Assembly: GCA_001873285.1 (NCBI GenBank)
Contig: MNYV01000029.1
Location: forward strand, 1-25,997
DNA: 25,997 nt
Direction: 5' to 3'
Origin: Nitrospirae bacterium CG2_30_53_67
GTDB lineage: Bacteria > CG2-30-53-67
Below are positions 1 to 7,431 of the stretch, piece by piece (position 1 is the first letter of the stretch; each line of letters opens with the position of its first letter). Made by a program: the position numbers and the translations under genes. Below the pieces are notes generated by a model that had not been told where the DNA came from, did not search any database, and saw only the letters and a program-made list of their open reading frames with translations.

Positions 1-966
1 GACCTCTCCGATCCCAGACTGGACGTCTTGCTGGGAAGTCAGGCCGACGAACTGCGGGAGGATGCCGCTCTGCTCCAGAACGCCGCCAACCCCTTTGATT
101 ACCAGGGCTATCTCAAGGGGTATCAGACGCCTGTGTTTTTCGGAAGCGCTCTCAATAACTTCGGCGTCAGAGAGCTGCTCGATTCATTCGTTGAGATGGC
201 TCCTCCCCCCGGTCCGATGACCGCCCTGTCCCGTGAGGTGTCGCCCTACGAGGAGACCTTTTCCGGGTTCGTCTTCAAGATCCAGGCCAACATGGATCCG
301 GCCCACCGGGACCGCATCGCATTCCTTCGAATCTGTTCGGGCAGGTTCACACGGGGGATGAAGGTCCGCCACCATCGGACCGGCAAGGAGATGACCCTCT
401 CCAATGCCACCATCTTCATGGCCCAGGAGAGGACGCACGTGGAGGAGGCCTATGCCGGCGATATTATCGGCATCCACAATCATGGGACCATCAAGATCGG
501 CGATACCTTTACGGACAAGGAACCCCTGCAGTTCACCGGTATCCCCAACTTTGCGCCGGAATACTTCCGGCGGGCCGTGCTGAAGAACCCGATCAAATCC
601 AAGCAGCTTCGAACGGGATTGACCCAGTTGGCCGAGGAGGGAGCGGTACAGGTTTTCCGCCCGCTGATGGGGAATGACTATATTTTGGGGGCCGTCGGGG
701 TTCTGCAGTTCGACGTGACCATGGCCCGTCTGAAGAACGAATACGGGGTCGAGGCCGCCTATGTCCCGACGGATTTCACCATGGCCCGGTGGATCGAGTA
801 CGATGACAAAAAGAAGCTGGAAGAATTTGTCAGGAAGAACCAGGCCAATCTGTCCTACGACGCTGAAGGACATTTGGCGTATCTTGCCGCAAGCAAATGG
901 AGCCTCGAGTTTGTCATGGAGAAGTGGCCGGGAATCACCTTCAGCAAGGTGAAGGAACATCATTAG
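1..966 (+). CDS. prfC: Peptide chain release factor 3, 3' part (partial)
   Basis: RF3 is a translational GTPase that recycles RF1/RF2 from the ribosome after termination. The frame is open from base 1 and starts inside the protein ([12 protein letters not shown]), so about 321 C-terminal residues are present and the GTP-binding P-loop lies outside the window. What remains covers the end of the G domain ([20 protein letters not shown]), domain II (the segment with [20 protein letters not shown], the classic RF3 signature) and domain III ([20 protein letters not shown]). The protein ends normally at a TAG. An internal ATG at 28 is not the start because homology runs through it to the window edge. 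No convincing terminator follows. The next 245 bases separate it from an exporter operon with no evident functional link. Family assignment is very secure. Confidence 0.95.
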   Translation, partial: DLSDPRLDVLLGSQADELREDAALLQNAANPFDYQGYLKGYQTPVFFGSALNNFGVRELLDSFVEMAPPPGPMTALSREVSPYEETFSGFVFKIQANMDPAHRDRIAFLRICSGRFTRGMKVRHHRTGKEMTLSNATIFMAQERTHVEEAYAGDIIGIHNHGTIKIGDTFTDKEPLQFTGIPNFAPEYFRRAVLKNPIKSKQLRTGLTQLAEEGAVQVFRPLMGNDYILGAVGVLQFDVTMARLKNEYGVEAAYVPTDFTMARWIEYDDKKKLEEFVRKNQANLSYDAEGHLAYLAASKWSLEFVMEKWPGITFSKVKEHH

Positions 967-1105
967 ACGACGCCTCACAGGGCGGCTCTTCCTGTTTCAT
1001 CCGACCTCAACTTCTTTTCAATACCTGCGGCAATTTTCTACAACCGTCCGGTTCCGCTAAAAAGGATTTTTTACCTCTTGACAGGGGGCCTTTCAATGGG
1101 TGAAC

Positions 1106-1216
1106 ATGTCAGGCGCCGAAACGGCGGTCATGCATATAAGGAGAGCCTATATCCGGATGCTTTGTGAAGACAAGGCGGCTCGGGCAAGCCTTGAGAAGGC
1201 GATGGGGGAGAGATGA
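1106..1216 (+). pseudogene. Possible C-terminal remnant of a TolC-like outer-membrane gene
   Basis: This frame is open from 1082 and ends at a TGA (1214-1216) that overlaps the macA start as ATGA, the usual spacing between translationally coupled genes. Read from ATG 1106 it gives 36 residues ending EDKAARASLEKAMGER. That ending resembles the C-terminal helix of TolC-family efflux proteins (pattern A-R-A-x-L-E-x-A-x-G). TolC genes often precede macA and macB, so I infer the stub of a deleted TolC gene. There is no clear ribosome-binding site, and nothing upstream in the 967-1105 gap looks like the rest of a TolC protein. It could instead be a small leader ORF or chance. A TTGACA-like -35 box lies at 1078-1083 but without a good -10 partner. 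Confidence 0.3.
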
Positions 1217-2370
1217 AAAAAATAGCGCTGATCAGCGGAATCATTATTTTCATGGCTGTTGCCGGATCTGTTTTATTCAGGGACAAAGAAAATGAGCCGG
1301 AATACAGAACAGACAAGATCGTCAAAGGGGATATCGAAATGACCGTTACGGCCACGGGCACCGTCAACCCTGTGACCACGGTTCTGGTAGGCACCCAGGT
1401 ATCGGGGACGATCAAGGAATTATACGCGGATTTCAATTCTCCTGTAAAGAAAGGGCAGTTGATCGCCCGGATAGATCCGGCTCTGTTTGAGGCACAGGTG
1501 AACCAGGCAAAGGCCAATCTTCTTTCGGCGAAAGCCAATCTGGAGAAAGCCGAAGCGGCGCTTCTTGATGCCAAGAGGACCCTGAACCGGAATAAGGAAC
1601 TGTTTTTGAAAAACTACATTGCCAGGAGTGATCTCGATACATCAGAGACGAATTATGAGACATCCGTTGCCGGGAGCAGCGCGGCAAAGGCGGAGATCGC
1701 CAAGGCCGAGGCGGCATTAAACCTTGCCGGGACCAACCTTCGTTATACAAGGATTGTGTCTCCGGTAGACGGGATTGTCGTGTCGAGAAGTGTGGACGTC
1801 GGCCAGACGGTTGCGGCGAGCTTTCAGACCCCGACCCTCTTTACCATTGCGCAGGATCTGACAAAAATGCAGATTGATACGAATGTGGATGAGGCGGATA
1901 TCGGGAAGGTCATGGTCGGGCAGGATGTTGAATTTACCGTGGATGCTTATCCGGACTTGACTTTCAAGGGCAAGGTTTTTCAGGTCAGGAATGCCCCGAT
2001 CACCGTCCAGAATGTGGTTACGTATGATGTCGTGATCATCGTGGATAATCCTGAGTTTAAGCTCAAACCGGGAATGACCGCCGAAGTATCCGTTATTATA
2101 TCCGTTAAAAAAGATGTGCTGACGATACCGAATGCCGCGCTGAGGTTCCAGCCGCCGGAAAAGGCAAAGACGGCGGAAAGGCCGAAAGGGCCCGGAGTCT
2201 GGATACTCGAACAGGGGAAACCGAAACGCATACCGGTTTCAACCGGCATCAGTGACGGGAAGGATACCGAGCTTGTCTCCGGTGACATCAAAGAAGGGCA
2301 GGATATCATCGTAGAATCTCTTGCGCCGGCAAAACAACCGTCCATGCCTTCCGGGCCGAGGATGTTCTGA
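1213..2370 (+). CDS. macA: Periplasmic adaptor of a MacAB-type exporter (HlyD/RND adaptor family)
   Basis: This is the periplasmic adaptor (membrane fusion) protein that links an inner-membrane ABC transporter to an outer-membrane TolC-type duct. It has 385 residues. An N-terminal signal-anchor (IALISGIIIFMAVAGSVLF) is followed by the first half-lipoyl segment (VSGTIKELYADFNSPVKKGQ), an Ala/Lys-rich coiled-coil hairpin (about 95-175), the second lipoyl half (SPVDGIVVSRSVDVGQTV), a beta-barrel domain and a membrane-proximal domain. A GGGGGAG ribosome-binding site lies just before ATG 1213. It is followed after one base by the ATPase gene, so the three genes form an operon. Substrate is unknown: MacA relatives serve macrolides, peptides, siderophores or lipoproteins. 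The family is clear; the symbol is by similarity. Confidence 0.88.
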   Translation: MKKIALISGIIIFMAVAGSVLFRDKENEPEYRTDKIVKGDIEMTVTATGTVNPVTTVLVGTQVSGTIKELYADFNSPVKKGQLIARIDPALFEAQVNQAKANLLSAKANLEKAEAALLDAKRTLNRNKELFLKNYIARSDLDTSETNYETSVAGSSAAKAEIAKAEAALNLAGTNLRYTRIVSPVDGIVVSRSVDVGQTVAASFQTPTLFTIAQDLTKMQIDTNVDEADIGKVMVGQDVEFTVDAYPDLTFKGKVFQVRNAPITVQNVVTYDVVIIVDNPEFKLKPGMTAEVSVIISVKKDVLTIPNAALRFQPPEKAKTAERPKGPGVWILEQGKPKRIPVSTGISDGKDTELVSGDIKEGQDIIVESLAPAKQPSMPSGPRMF

Positions 2371-2371
2371 T

Positions 2372-3064
2372 ATGGCCATCATTGAAGCGCAGGAAATTAC
2401 TAAAATCTACAGGCTGGGTGATGTTGATGTGAATGCGCTCGGAGGAGTGTCTTTAACCATAGGTAAAGGTGAATTTGTTGCCGTCATGGGTCCATCAGGT
2501 TCCGGTAAATCAACTTTTATGAATATCCTGGGCTGCCTTGATCAGCCGACGGACGGCAAATATTTCCTGGAGCATATGAATGTGGGTGATCTTGACAGGG
2601 ATGAACTTGCAGGAATAAGGAATAAAAAAATCGGTTTTGTCTTCCAGGGATTTAATCTGCTTCCAAGGACATCCGCCCTTGAAAATGTCGAGCTTCCGAT
2701 GCTTTATGACGGGATGCCTGCAAGAGAAAGAAGAGAGCATGCAGCCGATGCGCTCAAAAGCGTCGGTCTTGAGGGGAGGGAAAACCATCATCCCAATCAG
2801 CTTTCAGGCGGCCAGCAGCAGAGAGTGGCCATCGCCAGGGCCCTCGTCAATCATGCGCCCATCATCCTTGCGGATGAGCCGACCGGGAACCTTGACACCA
2901 GGACGAGCGCTGAAATCATGGAGATATTTGTCAAACTGAATGCGGAATCCAACATCACGGTTATCCTTGTAACCCATGAGGCGGACATCGCAGCATACAG
3001 CAGGCGGATCATTCGGTTCCTGGACGGTCATGTGATCAGCGACATGAGGCAGGAACAATCATGA
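2372..3064 (+). CDS. ABC transporter ATP-binding protein (MacB/LolD type)
   Basis: This is the cytoplasmic ATPase of the exporter, 230 residues. It shows Walker A GPSGSGKST (residues 40-48), Q-loop region GFVFQGFNLLP, signature LSGGQQQRVAIARAL, Walker B with catalytic Glu in IILADEPTGNLD, and the switch His in VTHEAD. These are the hallmarks of the MacB/LolD subfamily. The start is ATG 2372 (MAIIEAQEITKIYRLGD), one base after the macA stop, with GAGG ten bases upstream; the longer frame from 2321 would overlap macA and lacks family similarity. Its stop overlaps the permease start as ATGA. Unlike E. coli MacB, where ATPase and permease are one polypeptide, they are separate here. Confidence 0.92.
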   Translation: MAIIEAQEITKIYRLGDVDVNALGGVSLTIGKGEFVAVMGPSGSGKSTFMNILGCLDQPTDGKYFLEHMNVGDLDRDELAGIRNKKIGFVFQGFNLLPRTSALENVELPMLYDGMPARERREHAADALKSVGLEGRENHHPNQLSGGQQQRVAIARALVNHAPIILADEPTGNLDTRTSAEIMEIFVKLNAESNITVILVTHEADIAAYSRRIIRFLDGHVISDMRQEQS

Positions 3065-4290
3065 TTAATCTTCCTTCAACCCTCAGAATATCATTCAGGG
3101 CATTAAGAGTGAACAAGACGCGCTCCGCTCTGACCATGCTCGGAGTGATCATCGGTGTCGGCGCGGTGATTATCATGCTGGCTGTCGGCACAGGAGCAAG
3201 CCGGCAGATCGCTGAGCAGATTTCGAGCATGGGAAGCAATCTTCTCATCATCCTTCCAGGAGCAACCACCGCCGGAGGCGTGAGAATGGGTTCAGGCACA
3301 CAGCCGTCACTGACCACGGGTGATGCAGAGGCCGTCCGGAAGGAATGCCCCGCAGTCCGGGACGTCGCGCCGATTCTCAGCGGGGTTGCACAAATCGTTT
3401 ATGGACACGAAAACTGGTCAACCGGGGTCGTCGGAACCACTCCGGGTATGCTGAGGGTCAGGGACTGGTCCCTATCTGCCGGGAGACCTTTTACAGAGCA
3501 GGATGTCAAGAGCGCCGTGAAAGTATGTCTCTTGGGTAAGACGGTCTCGGAGAATCTTTTCGGGTATATGGACCCGTTGGGCCGGATGATCAGGATCAAG
3601 AAGGTTCCGTTCATGGTTATAGGCGTCCTTGCGGCAAAAGGACAGACCCCGACAGGCCAGGATCAGGACGATACCGTTTATGTTCCTGTCACCACGGCGC
3701 AGAAGAAGCTTTTCGGGACGACTTTCCCGGGAATGGTCAGGATCATCATGGTCAAAGCAAAAAACAGAGAAGACCTGCCGGCTGCCGAGAAACAGATCAA
3801 CGAGCTGCTCAGACAGAGACATCGAATCGGCCCAAAGCAGGAGAATGACTTCACCGTCCGAAATCTGACCCAGATGATGGAGACGGCGGAACAATCGGCA
3901 AAGGTCATGACTTTACTGCTGGGCGCCATAGCGTCCGTCTCTCTCCTTGTCGGAGGCATCGGAATCATGAACATCATGCTCGTATCGGTCACGGAGAGGA
4001 CCAGAGAGATCGGGATCAGAATGGCCGTCGGGGCAAAAACCTGGGACATTCGGATGCAGTTCATGGTTGAAGCGATCATATTATCATTCATCGGCGGTGT
4101 CGCCGGGGTGATGATCGGCATATCCGGTTCAAAGATTCTGTCCATGCTCGCAGGATGGCCCACCGTTATATCTCCCCTTGCGATTATACTGGCCTTCGGA
4201 TTTTCAGGGTTGGTCGGAGTGTTTTTCGGGTTTTACCCGGCATACAAGGCATCGCTTCTCGACCCCATTGACGCCTTAAGGTATGAATGA
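3061..4290 (+). CDS. macB: ABC transporter permease (MacB/FtsX type)
   Basis: Inner-membrane permease of the exporter, 409 residues, of the type VII mechanotransmission ABC class. The first transmembrane helix is near residues 22-42 (MLGVIIGVGAVIIMLAVGTG). A large periplasmic MacB_PCD domain follows (about 45-280), then the FtsX domain with three C-terminal helices around LLGAIASVSLLVGGIGIMNI, the segment after MVEAIILSFIGGVAGV, and IILAFGFSGLVGVFFGFYPA. It ends with the typical P-A-x-K-A-S-x-L-D-P-I-D-A-L-R-Y-E motif. The start overlaps the ATPase stop by four bases. No intact outer-membrane partner gene is in the window, so the system would use a TolC encoded elsewhere or the one suspected lost upstream. 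Confidence 0.92.
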   Translation: MINLPSTLRISFRALRVNKTRSALTMLGVIIGVGAVIIMLAVGTGASRQIAEQISSMGSNLLIILPGATTAGGVRMGSGTQPSLTTGDAEAVRKECPAVRDVAPILSGVAQIVYGHENWSTGVVGTTPGMLRVRDWSLSAGRPFTEQDVKSAVKVCLLGKTVSENLFGYMDPLGRMIRIKKVPFMVIGVLAAKGQTPTGQDQDDTVYVPVTTAQKKLFGTTFPGMVRIIMVKAKNREDLPAAEKQINELLRQRHRIGPKQENDFTVRNLTQMMETAEQSAKVMTLLLGAIASVSLLVGGIGIMNIMLVSVTERTREIGIRMAVGAKTWDIRMQFMVEAIILSFIGGVAGVMIGISGSKILSMLAGWPTVISPLAIILAFGFSGLVGVFFGFYPAYKASLLDPIDALRYE

Positions 4291-4358
4291 GCAATCCATC
4301 GACTTTACGATTCGTCAGGCCAATCCTACCGGTTGGCCGCATGATCAAGGGGGGTTGA

Positions 4359-4835
4359 ATGAAACTGATTACATCCGATTTGATTGATGATTTGATTGCC
4401 CGGGCTGGTGCGAATGTTAGAAGGCGCATCAACCACAATGTTCATGAATTACCGTCCGATCCGGTGCAGCGGTTATTCGTAGCGGCCAGGCCTGGTTCTT
4501 ATTTCCGGCCGCATCGGCACCCAATGAAGTGGGAATTCGCGGTGGTCATTCTCGGCCGTTTTGATGTGATGCTGTTCGATGACGCGGGCTTCGTGACCGA
4601 ACGCCGCTCTGTCGGCCCCGGAACGGATACGGTCGGGTTTGAAATCCCTCTGAATGTATGGCATTCCTGGATCCCCATTGCCGATCATTCGGTGTTTTTT
4701 GAGGTTAAACAGGGGCCGTATGATGCCCAAACCGCGGCAGAGTTTGCTGCCTGGTCGCCGGCTGAAGGCACATCAGCGGTTGGTGAGTTTTACGAAAGAC
4801 TGCGGAATGCAGAGGTCGGCGCCCATGTGGATTAA
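4359..4835 (+). CDS. wbuC: WbuC-family cupin-fold metalloprotein
   Basis: This 158-residue protein matches the WbuC family of small cupins, named from E. coli O-antigen clusters and of unknown reaction. Visible cupin elements are RPGSYFRPHRHPMKWEFAVV (a metal-binding His cluster and Glu, about residues 46-65), a Gly-bounded turn (LGRFDVMLFDDAGF) and a late NVWHSWIP segment supplying another His. A strong AAGGGGGG ribosome-binding site lies at 4347-4354, five bases before ATG. It follows the exporter permease by 68 bases, which include a 6-bp inverted repeat (4318-4338), so it may or may not be co-transcribed. No other surface-polysaccharide gene is nearby, so the context does not explain its role. 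It converges on gshB with 27 bases between the stops. Confidence 0.8.
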   Translation: MKLITSDLIDDLIARAGANVRRRINHNVHELPSDPVQRLFVAARPGSYFRPHRHPMKWEFAVVILGRFDVMLFDDAGFVTERRSVGPGTDTVGFEIPLNVWHSWIPIADHSVFFEVKQGPYDAQTAAEFAAWSPAEGTSAVGEFYERLRNAEVGAHVD

Positions 4836-4862
4836 CCAGACCGGACAGCTATTCCTTCATGG

Positions 4863-5822
4863 TCATGGCCGTCGTTTCCTGCATTCCTCTTCGACGAAGT
4901 CGATCACTTTTGATTCGAGGCAGTCCCGGTTCAATGCGTTGATCTCATGCAGGCAGGTAGGGCTGGTGATGTTGATCTCGATCAGGCAGCCTCCGATCAT
5001 GTCAATGCCTGCGAGGAATAAACCGTTTTCTTTAAGGAAAGGGGCTATGGTCCGGCAGACTACGCGTTCCCGTTCAGTGAGTTCGGTACCGGCCGCATGC
5101 CAAGGGGAACGGATGGGGGGCCTGTCAAAGCTGTTCTGCGGGGGGAGCCAGAGCACGGCGCCGATGGGCTCGCCGTTGAGCAGGATGATCCGTTTATCGC
5201 CCTGAGCCGCCTCATGGAGGTAACGCTGGGCCATGACGAAGCGGCTCTCTTCTTTCGTGGCCATCTCAAGAAGGGTATTGGCGTTGCTGTCGTCCTGATG
5301 CACATAGAGGATCTCTCTGCCACAGGACTTGTCGAGAGGCTTCACGATCATCTCCCCGTTCATCTCCTGGAGGAATTTTTGAAGGACGGATATCCGCCTG
5401 CTGACGATGGTCTCCGGGATCAGCTCGGGGAACCGCAGGACCGATACCTTTTCGTTGCAGTCCCTGAGTCCCTGGGGGCTGTTGATCACCAGGGTTTTAG
5501 TGTGGACCATGCTCAGGATCAGGGTGGCCATACAGTAATCCATGTCAAAGGGCGGGTCCTTGCGCATGAAGAGAACATCGAGATCGTTCAGGCAGAGGAG
5601 GGTTTCGTCTCCGAGCCGGAAGTATTCTTTGCCTCGGAAGACCCGGATGGCCCGGCCGGTCGCCATGGGGGTCTGGGTATGCAGGTAGAGGTCGGGGACC
5701 GTCATGTAAAAGATCTCATGATCCCGGCGCTGGGATTCGAGCATGAGGAGGTAGGTGGAATCGACCTCGGTCCGGATGGCCTCGATGGGGTCCATGACAA
5801 AACCGATTTTCAAATGGGACAT
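4863..5822 (-). CDS. gshB: Glutathione synthetase-like ATP-grasp ligase with altered active-site loops
   Basis: GshB joins gamma-glutamylcysteine to glycine with ATP. This 319-residue protein matches E. coli GshB in length and along most of its sequence: FVMDPIEAIRTEVDST (8-23), FMRKDPPFDMDY (85-96), SPQGLRDCNEK (115-125), GDKRIILLNGEPIG (208-221) and GIDMIGGCLIEINITSPTC (272-290), the last holding the metal-binding Glu and Asn. Two loops differ. The small ATP-grasp loop after KPLD, GMGG in E. coli, reads KSCG (165-168). The large lid loop, rich in Gly and containing RGNLAAGG in E. coli, reads FDRPPIRSPWHAAG (232-245). It is divergent from gshA, which supports a thiol-biosynthesis role. The ribosome-binding site is weak. 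Family is secure; whether the product is ordinary glutathione is less so. Confidence 0.85.
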   Translation of the reverse strand: MSHLKIGFVMDPIEAIRTEVDSTYLLMLESQRRDHEIFYMTVPDLYLHTQTPMATGRAIRVFRGKEYFRLGDETLLCLNDLDVLFMRKDPPFDMDYCMATLILSMVHTKTLVINSPQGLRDCNEKVSVLRFPELIPETIVSRRISVLQKFLQEMNGEMIVKPLDKSCGREILYVHQDDSNANTLLEMATKEESRFVMAQRYLHEAAQGDKRIILLNGEPIGAVLWLPPQNSFDRPPIRSPWHAAGTELTERERVVCRTIAPFLKENGLFLAGIDMIGGCLIEINITSPTCLHEINALNRDCLESKVIDFVEEECRKRRP

Positions 5823-5845
5823 AAAAAATCCACAAACTTTTCAGG

Positions 5846-5874
5846 ATGACAGATCCGTGCCGATGACATATAAT
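5846..5874 (+). promoter_or_regulatory. Sigma-70-type promoter for gshA
   Basis: ATGACA (5846-5851, five of six matches to the -35 consensus) is followed after exactly 17 bases by a perfect TATAAT (5869-5874) in the gshB-gshA intergenic region. Transcription would start near 5881. That lies downstream of the ATG at 5873 and so supports ATG 5942 as the true gshA start. No experimental support is visible. Confidence 0.55.
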
Positions 5875-5941
5875 GTTTGATCAGCATCACAGTATCAGAG
5901 AAGCATTCCACAGTCAACAGGTTTGCCGTGGAGGGTTTTTA

Positions 5942-7294
5942 ATGAATGAGCCGGGTTCCCGGAGGATCGGGTATGAGGATCTGATCCGGTATTTTCATGA
6001 GGGGAGCAAACCGTCCGGAGACCTCCGGATCGGAGGGGAATACGAACTCTTCGGGGTCCATGCCGGATCCGGCGTTGCGGTCCCCTATAAGGGAGAGGGC
6101 GGGATTCAGTCTATCCTGAACCGTCTGCTTAAGAACCCCCGTTGGGCGCCTTTGTGTGAAAAAGAACATCTGATCTGCCTTCTGGGTAAGGATTCCTCGA
6201 ATGTAACCCTGGAGCCTGGAGCGCAGATCGAACTTTCAGGCGCCCCCAGGCCGACCCTCATCGAGTTGTCCGAAGAATTGAAGGGGTATATCCGGGAGCT
6301 TTACTCGGTGACCCAGGATCTGGGGATCGATTTCATCGGCATCGGGATGCATCCCGTCAGCCGGCAGGAGGAGATCCCTTTTGTGGACAAGTGCCGGTAT
6401 GATATTATGGCGCCCTATCTGAAAGTCAAAGGGGCGCTCTCCCACCAGATGATGAAAGAGACGGCCACGGTCCAGGTGAACCTCGATTACACGGACGAAG
6501 CGGACGCCATGGACAAACTCCGAACCGCCATGGGGATCACCTCCCTGGTCTCAGCCATGTTCGCCAATTCACCGATCTCCGGAGGAAGGCCCAACGGCTT
6601 CCTGACCCGTCGTGAACATGTCTGGATGCATACGGATCCGGACCGGTGCGGCCTTCTCTCCTTTGCATTCAATGAAGGGGCCTCCTTTAAGGATTATCTT
6701 CAGTATGCGCTCAGGGTCCCCATGCTCTTTGTGGTCCGTGAGGGGAAGTGGATCCCCATGCACGGCATGCGGTTCGGCGATTTTCTGGAAAAAGGGGCAT
6801 CAGGGCTGCAGGCCACGGAAGAGGATTGGAGGCTTCACTTGAGCACGCTCTTCCCCGAGGTTCGTCTCAAACAGTATATCGAGGTCCGCGGGGTGGATGC
6901 TCAATCACCGGGCATGGTCCTATCGGTTCCGGCTTTCTGGAAAGGCATTTTATATGATGGCGAGGCCCGGAGAGCGGCCTGGGACATGGTTCGAGGCTCC
7001 CGCTTTGAGGACCGGCTGAAACTGCACGAAGAGGTCTGCCGTATGGGACTCAAGGCCAGGATCGGAGGCAAGATCATCCTAAGCATGGCCCAGGAGCTGG
7101 TCCGGATCGCGAAGGAGGGGCTCCGGCGGCAGGGAGAGGATCTCCGATTCCTGGAACCGCTGGAGGAGATGACCTTGGCGCAAGAAAAAACGCCGGCCGA
7201 GGCGCTGCTTGAGAAGTGGGAGGCGTGGAACCATGATGTGCGGAAGCTGATCCGGTATGCTTCCTATTTTCATGGAAGCGGATGGATCCTTTGA
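5942..7294 (+). CDS. gshA: Glutamate-cysteine ligase (plant/alphaproteobacterial-type GCS2)
   Basis: Catalyses the first step of glutathione synthesis, ATP-dependent joining of glutamate to cysteine, in the cytoplasm. The 450-residue protein belongs to the GCS2 class typical of plants and alphaproteobacteria, not the E. coli GshA class. Signatures are RIGGEYELFGV (29-39, the substrate-binding Glu pair), NVTLEPGAQIELSGAP, TVQVNLDYTDEAD, FANSPISGGRPNGFLTRR, HTDPDRCG and YIEVRGVDAQ. ATG 5942 is chosen over the in-frame ATG 5873. It has GGAGGG at 5930-5935, six bases away, while 5873 has no ribosome-binding site and overlaps the -10 box. It faces away from gshB, and the two genes make a complete pathway. 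A weak hairpin with a TTTT tail follows the stop. Confidence 0.93.
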   Translation: MNEPGSRRIGYEDLIRYFHEGSKPSGDLRIGGEYELFGVHAGSGVAVPYKGEGGIQSILNRLLKNPRWAPLCEKEHLICLLGKDSSNVTLEPGAQIELSGAPRPTLIELSEELKGYIRELYSVTQDLGIDFIGIGMHPVSRQEEIPFVDKCRYDIMAPYLKVKGALSHQMMKETATVQVNLDYTDEADAMDKLRTAMGITSLVSAMFANSPISGGRPNGFLTRREHVWMHTDPDRCGLLSFAFNEGASFKDYLQYALRVPMLFVVREGKWIPMHGMRFGDFLEKGASGLQATEEDWRLHLSTLFPEVRLKQYIEVRGVDAQSPGMVLSVPAFWKGILYDGEARRAAWDMVRGSRFEDRLKLHEEVCRMGLKARIGGKIILSMAQELVRIAKEGLRRQGEDLRFLEPLEEMTLAQEKTPAEALLEKWEAWNHDVRKLIRYASYFHGSGWIL

Positions 7295-7304
7295 TTCGAA
7301 GATC

Positions 7305-7354
7305 ATCTCCAAAAGAGTGGGTGAAAACATCAGGGGTTTTTCTCTGGAGATTTT
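7305..7354 (+). terminator. Weak candidate terminator after gshA
   Basis: ATCTCCA (7305-7311) pairs with TGGAGAT (7345-7351), with a further GAG/CTC pairing inside. The descending arm runs into TTTT. The loop is long (over 20 bases) and the stem short, so this is a modest candidate only. Confidence 0.22.
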
Positions 7355-7396
7355 GCTTGCGTTCTTGTACTCGGTTTACCGGTATCAGTATTTCAC

Positions 7397-7428
7397 TTGA
7401 CCCCTTGACCCCTTGAAGCCTCGACCCC
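7397..7428. repeat. Octamer tandem repeat, four units
   Basis: Four consecutive 8-base units are visible: TTGACCCC, TTGACCCC, TTGAAGCC, TCGACCCC. They fill the short gap between the convergent gshA and nagZ genes and end four bases before the nagZ stop. The two outer unit types differ by one to three substitutions, consistent with an ageing microsatellite or minisatellite. Confidence 0.75.
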
Positions 7429-7431
7429 TTT

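Noticed and set aside
184-978. 264-residue minus-strand frame opposite prfC
   Set aside because: prfC is unmistakable on the plus strand; the opposite frame shows no domain.
1078-1106. TTGACA (1078-1083) as a promoter for macA
   Set aside because: The -35 is perfect but the sequences 16-18 bases on (around TGAACA) are poor -10 boxes.
4318-4338. GGCCAA/TTGGCC inverted repeat upstream of wbuC as a terminator or riboswitch
   Set aside because: Only a 6-bp stem with a nine-base loop and no T-run; no known riboswitch core is recognisable.
5097-5849. 250-residue open frame on the plus strand opposite gshB
   Set aside because: It is the antisense shadow of a clear GshB gene and has no family resemblance; its length reflects high-GC codon use.
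5873-5941. Upstream ATG at 5873 as the gshA start
   Set aside because: It overlaps the predicted -10 box, lies before the likely transcription start and has no ribosome-binding site; 5942 has GGAGGG at proper spacing.
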